A stretch of DNA of 64,000 nt from Sodiomyces alkalinus F11 (lineage: Eukaryota; Ascomycota; Sordariomycetes; Glomerellales; Plectosphaerellaceae). A program made the translations under genes and the position numbers. A model generated the notes under the pieces. The model had not been told where the DNA came from and ran no database searches. It worked only from the letters and a program-made list of their open reading frames with translations. Positions 1 through 11,374 of the stretch are shown one piece after another; the first letter of the stretch is position 1, and each line of letters opens with the position of its first letter. The DNA lies in NCBI RefSeq assembly GCF_003711515.1, contig NW_021167079.1:4383360-4447359 (forward strand). Direction: 5' to 3'.

Positions 1-2
1 AC

Positions 3-1151
3 GATAGCTGGTTTCCGAAGTACAGACAGCACGCCCTCAAGTCCCGCATCATCAAGCTACCCCCCGAGTTCATAGATTATCTCGGGGAGGACGGTATCAT
101 CCTCGCAGACGACGACCAAGCGCAAGATGAGCGTCCAGAGGAAGAAGAGTGGACCGCTTCGGCCGCAACAAGCCAGAGACGCCGTCTGCCCGAGTCGGAG
201 TCGGACTCAGATTCGGAACCCGAATCCGACTCCCGCCCCCCCAACGAACGATTCCCCGAGCTACACCAGCAGATCAAAGACACCATTCGCGAACTGGGTG
301 GCGCGGTTGCGCCCAAACTGAACTGGTCTTCGCCGAAGGATGCCGTGTGGATCTCGCCTCACCAGAACACGCTCAAGTGCACCACCCCCAACGACATCTA
401 CCTCCTGTTGAAGTCTTCCAGTTTCGTGAGCCACGATCTCGAGCACGTCTTTGACGATACTACGGATATGGGGTCATCGTCGGCAAAGTCGCCGTCTTTC
501 CAGCCGGTTCTGGTCTTGCGTCCCTTCTTCTGTCCTCACCCGGCCCTCGAATTTCGTTGCTTCGTGAAGCATCGCTCCCTCATCGGCCTTTGCTCGCGGG
601 ATTTAAATCACTACTCTTTCCTCGAGGCACTGCGTCCAGCCATTGTCAGAAAGATAAGCGACTTATTCGAGCACCGACTTCGGTTCACGTTTCCGGACGG
701 TTCGTTTGTGTTCGATGTCTACCTGCCGGAGGACGGGAATGCCGTAGACGGGCTGGGGCGGGTGCGGCTCATCGACATCAACCCCTGGGCACCTAGGACC
801 GACAGCCTCTTATTCGACTGGGGCGAGCTCTTGAAGTTCAAAGTCCCGCGGCCGATCCTAGGCTCTGTTGTGAACCAGGAAGAGTTCGACGAAGTGAGCG
901 GCACGGACGAGATGACCGACGACGATGAAGCCGACTACTTGGTGCCAGAACTCAGACTTATGGAGAGGGATAACCCTGCTTCGTCCAACTTCAGCTCCTC
1001 CCAGTATTCCGCCCACAAGTTGCCCAAGGAGGTGGTCGATGCTAGCACTGCAGGCGAAGGTGGCCTCAGGGAGTTCATGCAGCGGTGGAGGGAGATGACA
1101 GAGGCAGAAGGCGGTCGAGACGTGTGGGAGACAGGCCAACGGCAAGGATGA
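3..1151 (+). CDS. CDC123: CDC123 (D123 family) eIF2 assembly factor, 5' end cut by window
   Basis: The frame is open from base 3 to a TGA at 1149-1151, so about 382 C-terminal residues are present and the start lies outside the window. CDC123 is a cytosolic ATP-grasp-fold chaperone that binds eIF2 gamma and promotes assembly of the eIF2 complex. Family hallmarks are readable in order: a WFPKYR / IKLPPEFIDYLGEDGI N-terminal block, an acidic Ser/Asp/Glu-rich linker, WSSPKDAVWISPHQNTLKC, LRPFFCPHPALEFRCFVK, then RVRLIDINPWAPRTDSLLFDW with the D-x-N metal/ATP-binding motif typical of the family. The C-terminal tail after about base 880 is acidic, then low complexity, as usual in fungal copies. 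No intron is needed in the visible part. A short intron could lie before base 3. Identification is from family motifs and is secure. Confidence 0.93.
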   Translation, partial: DSWFPKYRQHALKSRIIKLPPEFIDYLGEDGIILADDDQAQDERPEEEEWTASAATSQRRRLPESESDSDSEPESDSRPPNERFPELHQQIKDTIRELGGAVAPKLNWSSPKDAVWISPHQNTLKCTTPNDIYLLLKSSSFVSHDLEHVFDDTTDMGSSSAKSPSFQPVLVLRPFFCPHPALEFRCFVKHRSLIGLCSRDLNHYSFLEALRPAIVRKISDLFEHRLRFTFPDGSFVFDVYLPEDGNAVDGLGRVRLIDINPWAPRTDSLLFDWGELLKFKVPRPILGSVVNQEEFDEVSGTDEMTDDDEADYLVPELRLMERDNPASSNFSSSQYSAHKLPKEVVDASTAGEGGLREFMQRWREMTEAEGGRDVWETGQRQG

Positions 1152-1824
1152 TGGAAGCACTATCCTCCATGTACAACATGTGGCATCGGGATTGGCGGTG
1201 AAAAGAATAGCGAACGGTAGAGGTTTCAGTCCGATTAGAATTCACACGATGCGAGCACCATTCTGGCGATGCCAGGGGCTGGCTATTCTCTCCGTCTCTC
1301 CGGCGCTGTACCGGACAACCCCAACCGCGGTTTGCTGAGACTTGCCAGTGACATTCTCGCCTTATTTGTCTGCGATGTGTCAGGTGACATGGTGCTGAGT
1401 CAATAGACTTTGTTGAAAATGAGCCGTGATGTTATGCTACTCACCTACTCCTCCAGATACTTCGTACGAGTCGACCTCTATCCATTCGGAGTACGATACG
1501 CAACTAAGGTACCGAACCAAGTACCCATCGTGACATCGAGGACACCGAGTCGAAGCTTAGTCATCGAACCACAACCCAAGTCGAGTCTTCCCCGTTCCCA
1601 GCGGGACGAGTAAGATTACGGTACTTTGTCCCACAAATTCGGTGGACGGTGAATCCAGAGTGTTTCCTTCATGATCATCAACAACATCAAAGCGTCGGTC
1701 CGTCACCACCTGTTGACGATTTCCAGCTGATGGCAGCTGCCTCCCTCCATCACTTCGAAGCTCGAGGTTTCAAGAATTATTGCTTCTCTTAGCTTTCATT
1801 TCAGTCTATTCCCCCCTTCTCTCG
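1152..1824. other. intergenic: CDC123 3' side and promoter of the DUF3716 gene
   Basis: No coding frame with recognisable content. The last 100 bases before the ATG at 1825 are pyrimidine-rich (ccccccttctctcg just upstream), as is common in filamentous-fungal leaders. An in-frame upstream ATG-type start at 1780 would add 15 hydrophobic residues but lies in this pyrimidine tract and is less likely. Confidence 0.5.
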
Positions 1825-3223
1825 ATGTCTGGCCGAGGCACCGCTATCTCTCGTCCACGCGGTCGGCCTGCCAAAGTCACAAAGCCTCCCATTGGCGCCG
1901 GTCGAGGACGCGGAAATCGCCCATCGGTCGGGGCAGACCAACTCCAGGTCCAGCTAGCTCGAGCCGACGATGAACACCACGCCGGCAGCCAGCCGCCCGT
2001 GGTAAAGCACGACCATTTGGCGGACGAAGAGGAGGACGATGGGCAAGAGGACGCGTCGCACGCGCACCCTCATCAGCCACAGCACCAGCAATTTGATATT
2101 GGCGCGTCGGCCTCCCCCCACGCCATGCTCCCCAACGGTCAAGGGCAACAACCGGGCGGGCACCAAACTGCCGACGCCGACATTCATCCCGACCTCCAGA
2201 ACCTAGTCCCTGGTGCCCATACAGGTGCCAGCCAGCAGCCCCAACAACCTCAGCAGCCGCAGCAGGGATTCGCCATGGAAGCTCCCATGGAAGCTCCCAT
2301 GGACACCCCCACCACACGAACCGCCATGGAAATGGCCCAAGAGAGCGGTTACCCAGAACTCCTTATCGATAGCGCTCTCGCGAAACGTCTAACTGACGTT
2401 CCCGGCGAGCGCCTAGCCGTCCAGCGTCGCCAGGACCAAGTCCTCAACCTCAAGCGCCGCAGCAACGTGGAGGCGCTACTTGCCCAAGTATCGGGCCAAG
2501 AGGCGCACAGTCCCTGCAAGAGTTGCCATAAAGGATACGGTCCTTGGAGCGGCTGCATTGTGGTGAGCGGCCAGATGTGCGGGAGTTGCGCAAATTGCTG
2601 GTTCAACGCCAGTGGTTCGCGGTGTTCGTTCCACGGTAAGCTCGCACACCCCCCCTGTACTACCTAAACCAATGCGCCAACCGGCCTGGTGGCTTCGCAG
2701 GAAGGGGAAAAGGTGGTTCGCTGACGCTTCGCCCTTTTTCTTTTTCCGTCTTTGTCAAATAGAAACGAACCTCCCCCAGGCACAACAGCACATTCCTGCC
2801 ATCCAGCTGCAGCAGGCCGCAGGCGCGGCCGGCGCCTTCGCCATCCCAGCTGCAGCCTTAGCCGTCCAGACGCAGCTCCAGCAACAGCTCGCGCCGCAGA
2901 CCCATCCCGGTTTCGCCCCCGGCGGCCTCGACCAGTACGTGCGCGTCATTCTCGGCCGCGCCATGGTCGAAGCACGCGCCGACGACCCGCACATGCGCTT
3001 CCAGTTTCGCATCGAGACGGCCGCGCGCCAGCTCGCCCTGGCGACGGCCGAGTACAACGACTTCTTGGCCCAGGAGCAGCAGGACCATGAACAACAACAA
3101 CAACAACAACAACAGGCACAGGCACAGGCAGACGGTGGCGGGCCCGGCGCGGGTCAGCAGGGCGCTCCCCGGAGTAATAACGGACCTGATGCGACGACGC
3201 GGGATGGCGAGGGAGGCGACTAA
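1825..3223 (+). CDS. DUF3716-type cysteine-rich protein of unknown function
   Basis: Two exons, 1825-2635 and 2763-3223 (GT at 2636, AG at 2761-2762, phase 1), giving 423 residues. The start is placed at MSGRGTAIS. The N-terminal half is disordered, rich in Gln, Pro, His and acidic residues, with RGRP and RGRGN segments resembling AT-hook or RGG-type nucleic-acid-binding stretches. Around residues 231-270 lies a compact Cys motif: PCKSCHKGYGPWSGC, then CGSCANCWFNASGSRCSFH. This matches the fungal-specific domain DUF3716, presumed to bind zinc; its function is not established. The exon 2 product has an alpha-helical segment (VRVILGRAMVEARADDPHMRF) followed by a Gln/Asn homopolymer tract from a CAA repeat. 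Nuclear location is an inference from the basic, Arg/Gly-rich N-terminus. No catalytic motif is visible. Confidence 0.8.
3089..3114 (+). repeat. CAA trinucleotide repeat coding for Asn/Gln
   Basis: Eight or nine near-perfect CAA units inside exon 2 of the DUF3716 gene. In the predicted frame they give a polyglutamine tract, followed by alternating Ala-Gln. Length polymorphism between strains is likely for such a tract. Confidence 0.85.
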
Positions 3224-4440
3224 GAATGGCTCACGGCATCTAGTTCCGAGTGAGGATTGGGATCGGTACCGCCCGGGGTATTAATTTTTTATGTCAACTA
3301 TTTCGGTATACCTGGCAGCACAGGACGGAGAAATGGAAGGAAGCGGGACTCGTTTCTTCTTGTCCGTCGACAAGGGAGCGAGGCGTGTATGAAATTAAAC
3401 TACTTGCACCATCTTGGTTTACCTTCCATGGACTGTCTGGAATTCGTCGTTTCATTGGGTACTAAGGGGGAGTTTGGCAGGACTCAGAGGGTTCTCACAA
3501 GCTGGTCTTCAATCCTTCCGTATCTGGCTGGGTCATTGTCGTCCCTCTTTCAGGCCGCCTCGATCGAACAGAATGACGAGATAAATGAATAGGCAGAAGA
3601 TAAATATTATATGGGCTAGCCGATAGGCAACGGCGCGTACTGTCTTAAGAAAAGAGTACAACGACGTGCCAGCACCATCAGTGAATGCATGTCAGGAGAG
3701 GATATCGTGCCCATTCTTATCGTCCGGAATTCGGCTTGTGATACATCTCAGAAGAATATTAAACAGATAAAATTCCCTTATATTGGAGGGTGACAACATA
3801 GGATTCTTACAAGTATGATACGCGTAGAGACATGAGATAGGAAAAGAGACTTTGTCGTAATTAAACAGGATATAAACCCCCATCCGCCCATCCTCGCGTC
3901 CCTCCACACTCTCTGAAATGCAATTTCGGGCATCATACATGTCCGCAACGCGTCGGCTGCATCGCGGCCCATCTCCCTGACGACCAATGGTCCACGTTGC
4001 ATCTGTCGTGCTCTAGCGCGCTTTCGCCGTAGCACTACTCGAACACACTTCGGATTTCCAACGGCGACCAATGCCGTTTTGCTTTGTAGAAAACATCGCA
4101 CAAAATACCATCCTTATCCCTCGACAAGGGTCGACCAAAAAAAGAGACAGGAAAAAAAAAGCCGAGAACCCAAAAACCTGCCGCCTGCTCCAGAAGGACA
4201 AAATGGCGAAGGGGATAAGCTGGTGATGGGCGGGGACGCCTGTGTGATACCGAAGAAAGATCCAAGTGTCGTAGAGAAAGGAGTCTTGGGGAATCCGTCG
4301 GGGTGCGCCTTTTTGGCCGTCATCGGGAGCAAGGCGGAATCATGAGCCGACCCCGGGGACCATCTATAGCCAAAGCCGTGCATGCCATTACGAATGAAGT
4401 AAAGGGTATTTATGGAGAGGAAAAATGAGAGGCATCGCGA
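3224..4440. other. convergent 3' intergenic region
   Basis: Lies between the ends of the DUF3716 gene (+) and the G-alpha gene (-). Several short frames occur on both strands, but none shows a domain, compatible splice sites or protein-like composition. It probably holds the two 3' UTRs. Confidence 0.5.
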
Positions 4441-5781
4441 TCAAATCAGGCCGCAGTTACGAAGGTTTTCTTGGATGATGATGTCTGTGAGGCGAGCGAG
4501 CGTGTCAGCAAAAAATACCACTAGACAATGCCTTGAGGAAGAAAAAAAAAACTGAACAGCAAACGAGACTCACCGTTGACAGCCGCCATGACGAAGCGGA
4601 TCTGAGTGGTATCCGTTGCGCAGGTGAAGTGGGTGTAGATCTGCTTTTGCTCATGCTGGTTCAAGCTGATGAAGCGATCGAGAATGTAGCTGCATGCCGC
4701 AGTATAGTCATCGCCGCCCTCGTAGTCGGGGAAGTAGTTCTTCATGGGGCTGATGGGTAGCTTCTCCTTGAACCTGTCGATCTTATTCAAGAAAAGGATG
4801 ATGGATGTCTTGATGAACCACCTTGAGTTGCAGATGGAGTCGAAGAGGGTCAGAGCCTCCTGCATCCGGTTCACGGTCTCGTCTTCGAACAGAAGCTGGT
4901 CGTACTCGGAAATGGCCACGAGGAAAAGGATGGTTGTGACGTTCTCGAAGCAGTGAATCCACTTCTTTCGCTCGGATCGCTGACCACCGACGTCGAACAT
5001 GCGATAGGTAAGATCGCCAATGATGAAGGTCGTTTCCGTAATACCAGTCGTCTTGACACGCGACCTGAGCACATCTTGGTCGTTCGGCATGTAGTCGGGG
5101 GTGGCAATTCGGACAATGTTATCGAAGTAACTGCGAGAGGTGGTTAGCGGACAAGCCAACCGAGGGAGCAAGAGCGTGTGGTTGGTGGTGAGCGACTTAC
5201 TATCTTGCCGAGTCGTTCAGCTGGTATTCCCTAGACCGCTTGAAGCACTCCTGAACGCCACGATCCTTCCAGAGGGCTTCGATGGCACTGCCAACCTCGG
5301 GGGGAAGGACGTCGCCTTCGATCTGGGCCGGCTGCATGAAGATGGTCTGGACGTGGTACTCCATGCGCTGGTCCTCAAGGGGCAGCTCCAGAGACTCCAT
5401 GGCCTCGAGAATAACACGCATCGACTGGACGGTATTGCTGAAAATGATCTCCTTGAAAGATTCGCGCTCGTCGCGGGAGTAGCCGCCCTCGTGGATCAGC
5501 TTCATTTGCTTCAGGATGGTCGACTTTCCGGATTCACCAGCACCTGCGAAACGCGTCAACAGGCTGCGCCAAGATCCCAAACCATCTCTCTCCCAGGCAT
5601 GCGTTGGTCTTCGCGCCCGCGGGATGCACAGCGGAGCATATATAGGGCTCAGGAGCTACTTACCCAGAAGAAGCATCTTAATCTCATTACGCTGCATCAT
5701 CTTGTCCCTCTTGAGCTGGTTCTCAATCTCCTCATTCCGGGCCTTGCCCTCCTTGTCCTCCGTGCTCATTCCGCAACCCAT
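4441..5781 (-). CDS. gna-1: heterotrimeric G-protein alpha subunit, group I (Gi-like)
   Basis: Four exons on the minus strand: 5781-5664, 5543-5201, 5130-4574 and 4484-4441. The total is 1062 nt, 353 residues, exactly the length of fungal group I G-alpha proteins. Visible motifs are MGCG at the N-terminus (Gly2 myristoylation, Cys3 palmitoylation), P-loop GAGESGKST from residue 40, switch I RVKTTGI, switch [16 protein letters not shown] and TCATDT for guanine recognition. The C-terminus is NCGLI, with the Cys four from the end that is the pertussis-toxin ADP-ribosylation site of Gi-type subunits. The last exon codes only 14 residues and is easy to miss. The product is a membrane-anchored GTPase that relays GPCR signals; in fungi it acts upstream of adenylate cyclase and MAPK pathways controlling growth, mating and virulence. 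Orthologues carry names such as gna-1, cpg-1 and magB. Every intron has GT-AG ends. Confidence 0.97.
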
Positions 5782-5899
5782 TGTGGCGGGTTTTTGTCGC
5801 GAAATAGAATAAAACCCGGGCGATTATGACAGAAAGGAGCGGCAGCCGAGATGTAAAATGGATCGTCGAATAATTCGGAAGTACGACGCGCAACCAGTC

Positions 5900-6107
5900 C
5901 TATAGGTACGTTAGATTCGTGGACGTGTCAGCAAACGTTTTGCCCGGGCAGTAGCGCACAAGTAGAATGATGACTGAATTGCCGCCGGTACGGAAAGATG
6001 GAGACTGCTGGGGAGACACGAGGTATGTGGAAAAGGGGGGGGCCGGGAAACTGCTGGGAAGAAACGGCTGTCGGTAAAGTGGGAGAGGAGAGTGTGCGGT
6101 GACTTAC
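5900..6107 (-). other. probable 5' UTR intron of the G-alpha gene
   Basis: On the minus strand a consensus donor GTAAGT (GT at 6107-6106) and an acceptor TATAG (AG at 5901-5900), preceded by CTAAC, bracket 208 nt upstream of the ATG. This is inferred from consensus sites only, with no coding test possible. Confidence 0.45.
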
Positions 6108-9100
6108 CAATTTATCCGTCTTGAACCAGACGACGCGTTCAATTGACGATAATTTTCTAGCGAAAAAGAAAAAAAGGAAAATAACGAAGCGAAAAACAAG
6201 GAGAGACACAAAGCGAAGTCGTGGGCGGTTTGGGCGAAGTGAAGGTCAGGAATGGGATGCAACGGGTGTTGGGGGTTGGGAATGAGGAAAAAGGGCGAAG
6301 GGGGCTTGGGGGGGTTCGTTTAATGCGGGTGGAGAGGAAACGGGGGCAGGAAAGGCAAGGGGGACGGGCGGGATGGAGGGTGCTTGTGAAGAGAGCGAAT
6401 GGGAGATGCCTCGTTCAGACTGGGTGCAGCTGGAAGTGGCCGGGGGGGTGATCCTGGAGTGTTGCCTGGGTACTTGGGAAGTGGGCTTCCTGAAGGGGCC
6501 ACCTGCTGGCCTGCACAATTTTCGTTTTCGGAAAGTACCAGGCATAGTGCGAGTCTCAAGTATGTACTTCGTACAACCACACAGTATAAAGAGCGCGTGT
6601 TTTCACAGCAACCTCTAGGGCGCTGAGCCTCTGATACGGTAGATAAGGTAGTATTGAATCTCGATGCTTTTGGCGGGCGGTGAGCTACGGAGTATTCGTA
6701 CACTGGCACGGACACAGTGCGGGATACGTCCTCACAACTCGGGCACTGACCAGCTGCCGCGGCTCCGAAATCACAACTCGTCTAGCGTGTGGGGACCTGC
6801 GCCGTTCATTCAATGGTGCGACTTATCCTAAAGCGATGTCTGGGCTCTCCAGAGCCCTGACTAATGCGCAAGCCCCCCTGCGCCGATGCAAGGTCGCTTT
6901 TCAGTACCGGAGTTTGCGATCCTCCAAAGCATCTCATTGAGAACCGATCTGGTGCGCCAACGACGATGCATCGGGTTTCGAATATGACATTGATACGATG
7001 TGTTTCTCGACGATCAAAATCTGGGACGACCATGCCAGGTTTAATTCTTTCTCCCTGTTCTCTGCCGGCGAGGTTCAGCCCATACTGTCCGTCTCTGGCG
7101 TTACCAGCTGCGGGGAGCGGTGGCTGCTAATATTGGTACAACGTATCGGGTTTCTTCAATTATCCGTACTGTTGTTGGCCAGCGATTCTTCCGGCATATT
7201 GGTTCCAAGAGGATGCTGCGGATCAACTCTCTTGCATATGTGCTCACTGCCGTCCGTCCGTAAATAGCCTCACCCTCTCGAATCTCTCGAACTCATTGGT
7301 CATCCTCCGAGAATCCTTTCGTGAAGATGGAGGTGGGGGTTGAAAAGGGCTGCATCCACTACGTCAATCTGGTAAGTCGTTGTTTTGCCGTGGCCTGTAT
7401 CTCCCCGTCGGGAGACTGGTCATTTCTCAGTTACCTAGGCGGTTTCAATATTTCGTTGTTGCCTCACTCGTCATGGGATGGGCACCTACAAGGCTTACGG
7501 CTCGGACATTTTGCGACAAGCCCTGTCGCAGTATCCGTGAGTTCTTATGGCGTCATATTGAAAAGAACCAGGAAGCGCCCGCCGTCCTGTAAAATCCCCG
7601 CTACAAAAGCCCGTCTCACCCATCCTCGTGTGGGAGCATCTGATCGTAAGCGCGGCATTTCTGAGTTGCCAACCAGGGAAAAGACAGATGTCTCGCAAGG
7701 TACCCCGCGCTGGGAACAATGCCTTTCTCCAAGTGGATTATCTCAACCCGACCTTATTAGCTGTATTAATAAATGGCATCGAGCTTGTTTGCCTCTTTCA
7801 CTCGATGGGCGAGTCCGTTTGTCCTGCCGTTGACCGGCTCCACGTCCGCTTATGTACAGTCAAACAAGTGCTTATTGCTGTCCGTACACGTACTGCCCCT
7901 CATCCATCATTGATGAAACGGTTCAACGGTACCCCCGTCTAACGCAAGAGGACGAGGGCTAACTACTTCGTCGTCTCTGCCAAAGGCCACTCTTTTCACT
8001 AACTGCGAAGTAAATGGTGTCACGGTAGGATTCCGTGAGTTTTAGACATGCAAAGGTATTAAGGAGCCGTCAGGCCAGACAGGGTCCGGCATTTGGAATG
8101 TGTCTGTCTGCTCCGATCTGCTGGAGGGCCTGCGTCTAAGACATGACCGCTGGGCCTCCGAAGCACAAACCCCAGAACATACCTAATAAACAAGACAAGG
8201 TCCCGTTTTGTCACAACAAGCGCTTTGCTGGTGGGCTGTTGCGTGCATCTGCTTTTGCAACTGGGCGCTACTCGCCGCAAATGTCTTAGTTCCCTCAATT
8301 TATGAGTAGAAGACGGAGTCACCGGTGCTCCGATCTAGACTCTGGTTGGCGAGGTGTGTGTGTTCTCGAGAGGGTCAGGTATCTTCAGTCTCAATCCTCA
8401 GTTCTCACCTTTATAATACTGTATGTACCTTACATAACAATGCGATTTCCAGAGACTGTAACTTCGTGCGCATCCGTACATTGATGCACTGAGTACGGAG
8501 TAGATAATACATAGTACTGGACAGTGCGGGCCGACCGTTGTGCTAGCGTTCTCCATAAGGTAAGATCCGGGGGAGCCCGCTGTGATGCTCCGTACACTAG
8601 TTCGGTCGCCAGGGTATCGTATCCGTAGATCGCAACACTGAAGTAAGGTACCCTGTACTCCGTAGGTACTTTGAACCTTCGCACTTTGTACCTTTTCTGC
8701 AAGCGGGTGTACGGAGTAGGAGTAAGTGGGTCGTCTGGAAAATTACCCCCTCGCAATTTTTTGTGATACGGAGGATCTGCTCACCGGAGCAGAACCAAGA
8801 CTCTTTTCGTCGACTGCCGACGCTGCACACAAGAACACATTTAATGATTGATTTTGCTCTGTCATTCTTCCAGACGAACCTGTCTCCAAATAAGGGGGAG
8901 GAAAAGCTAGAGAAGAGGTGAAATCTAAGTGTGATGTATGGACAGTACTTTGCCTAGCGCGAACCCAAGCACGGAAAGCCCGGTTTTCTTCACGATGGGC
9001 CATCGAACCGATACGATAGATTACTCCATAAATTGATGGATGGTGCTTCCCCCCATCCACCCGAGCTCGACGCCAGCCAAATAGTGCACAGATGTGCGTC

Positions 9101-10373
9101 CAGTCCCCGGCTGCAAGTGAATACTGGCGAAATGACGGCAATTTGGCGTTTGGAGAGGTACAGAGGCCGCTAGCTCACTAGTATGGCGCCGGGCGGCGCG
9201 CTATTTCTCACCAGGAACTGGGGAGCCACATGGCGGTTGCCGTTATGTACGAGGTCCTTCACGGACTTCCTGATGATTACTCAGTCTCGATACCAGTAAT
9301 AATCGGAAGGCACTTCCGTACTAGGTAAGGCACGGCACCAGGAGATCGACCTTCGCGTATCAAAGGTAAGGTACGTTAGGTATCATATTTAGAACACCGG
9401 AGGTCCTGGACGTATTGCAGTCGCGCCACTCCCTTCCAATGTAACCATCAAGGTCCTCTCGAGATTTGAGCCTACCAAGGTGATTGATGCTACAGTACCC
9501 TTCGTAAGATCGGACGGAGGCGTCAGCATACTTTCGTAGAAGCTGCTGATCCGTCTCGGCGTGGTATCCGAATCGGTATAGAGACGATGCGATATCACGT
9601 GCTGACCCGAGCCAAAACCGACCAGGATCATTTCTAGCAATAACGATGCCTACCATTGACGCTGATGGCTTGGGTCCCGTCATTCAAATCTTATTGGTTT
9701 CCCTCAGCTCATTTCCGTTCCAGACAGGCATGGCATTGTCTGGACAATGAGCTTCCCCTTCCAGAAGACGCTATGGGTTCTGGCTCGTCATCAGAGTTCG
9801 TTCCCCTTTGTCATGGATGCAAACGCGTGTTTCGGGAGGAAGATCAGGACGTCTCGCATAGGAGACTGAACCCCTGCTGTAACGCATCCCCTGACGAAGG
9901 GGAAATGCTTCTAGAAGAGTGAGGAAGGGGGTTCCCAGGCACTACCACGGCAAATATGGTTTCAAGACACCAAGAGACGAAAGGCCTGCTTGCAGAGAGT
10001 AAACATACCTACCTTAGTCATTCGAGCTTTACAGATGGCGATTCTTGAAAGACATTTTGCCGGAATGTGGCGTCTGTAGAAGTGACTCCGAAGGTACGTG
10101 ACATTGTAGAAATTACCTATTCTACGTGTATAATTTCTCCGTAGCCCCCAGCATGGAAAAAGGGGCAAGGCTGAAAGGTGTGGGCACCGCCACCAACGCC
10201 ACCAACGCCACCATTCCGGGGACGACAAGTCGGTCTGCGAGGAACGGACCTCATCGCCCCTTTTTCGGTGTCCCAAGTCAATACTGCGGAGAGTAAGAGC
10301 GAGCACGCTTATCACTTCCTTTGGGTACTAGGGAGAACCCAATATTCTTACGTGCTCCTCTCGTCCGGCTAAT
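6108..10373. other. 4.3 kb stretch with no supported gene
   Basis: The first 100 bases are probably the G-alpha leader. Beyond that, short frames on both strands (the longest about 170 codons at 7321-7833) lack any recognisable domain, Kozak-like start or splice pattern. The 9-mer TACGGAGTA (either strand) recurs at 6686, 8494, 8656 and 8710. The sequence is not RIP-like: CpA and TpG are frequent. A poorly conserved gene or a non-coding RNA cannot be excluded. Confidence 0.5.
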
Positions 10374-10617
10374 ATGGCTATTCCTATGCAGCGTCTCGGC
10401 GGTCGCGGTACGCTTTGCAACATTTCCTTCCCTTTTGTCATCTTCCAAATGCCTTAGTCCTAGCCCGTATGGAGTGATTGTCCGCGTCATATCCGTAGGG
10501 CAATCGCAGGTCCACAGGTCCGAATCAAGCGCACGGGCAGGGGCGGCACTCAACTGCTGGACTCTCGCGTCTCGGGCTTCTACGTGGAGCGGCTGTCAAG
10601 CTAACACCTATTGACAG

Positions 10618-11374
10618 CCTTCGCGCACACTGACAGCGACGACGACGAGACGGAGCGCGAATATGACCGCCTCCGCGACCTAGCTCGCCAGGAAGCGCAA
10701 AGGCGCAACGCATGCTTCGAGCGCGTATGTCCATTACTTCAACTCACTGCAGCCCCGCCGTCATCACCGTCTTGCCGCCCTGACACCGTCTAATTCCCAT
10801 CATGTTCTCACTGACCAAGCTCAACTAGTCCCAAGAGGCATACAAGGCGGGCGATGGCGCCGCGGCCAAGGAGCTGTCCAACGAGGGCAAGCGGCACGCG
10901 GCCCAAATGGACGCCTACAACCAGCAGGCGTCCGACTTTATCTTCCGCGCCAACAACGCCCCCGGCGAGGTCGGCGAGGACGAGATCGACCTCCACGGCC
11001 AGTTCGTCGAGGAGGCAGAGCGCATCCTGGAGGCACGTGTCCACGCCGACCGCCGGAGGGGAGCCTCGCACCTGTATGCCATCGTCGGCAAGGGCAACCA
11101 CAGCGCCAACGGCGTGCAGCGCATCAGGCCTGCCGTCGAGCGCCTCTGTGGTGAACTCGGTCTGCGCTACGCCACGGACGAAGATAACACGGGACGCATC
11201 CTGATCAACCTCCAGGGCGGTGAGGCCGTCATGCCTCCTCCCGGCCAGCAGCAGTCTCATCATCACCCTGGCCATGGCGGGCACCAGCAACCGCAGCAAG
11301 GAGAAGACGACGGGCCCAGTTTACTGGGCTTGCTTGTACGCAAGCTGGAAAAGAATTGCTGTATCGTCATGTAA
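10618..11374 (+). CDS. DUF1771-Smr domain protein with C-terminal CaaX box
   Basis: Secure exons are 10618-10724 and 10829-11374 (GTATGT donor at 10725, acceptor CTAG at 10827-10828). A CTAAC branch site and CAG acceptor end at 10617, so a small first exon lies upstream. A candidate is 10374-10407 (MAIPMQRLGGR, phase 1, in frame), but its donor GTACGC is weak. The protein has an acidic start, a DUF1771 helical region (EREYDRLRDLARQEAQRRN ... DAYNQQASDFIF), then an Smr domain beginning EIDLHGQFVEEAERIL and containing the VGKGNHSANGVQRIRPAVE loop. Smr domains bind or cut nucleic acid; DLHG and the GKGxH(S) loop are the conserved sites, so RNA binding or RNase activity is inferred. A His/Gln/Pro-rich linker leads to LEKNCCIVM at the very end. 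CIVM fits a CaaX prenylation signal, and the preceding Cys could be palmitoylated, which would place this protein on a membrane. Confidence 0.88.

Noticed and set aside
1780..1824. earlier start for the DUF3716 protein
   Set aside because: The extension is a pyrimidine-tract translation; ATG at 1825 begins a typical Arg/Gly-rich N-terminus.
7321..7833. 170-codon plus-strand frame
   Set aside because: No recognisable motif, no good start context, and equally long frames overlap it in other phases.
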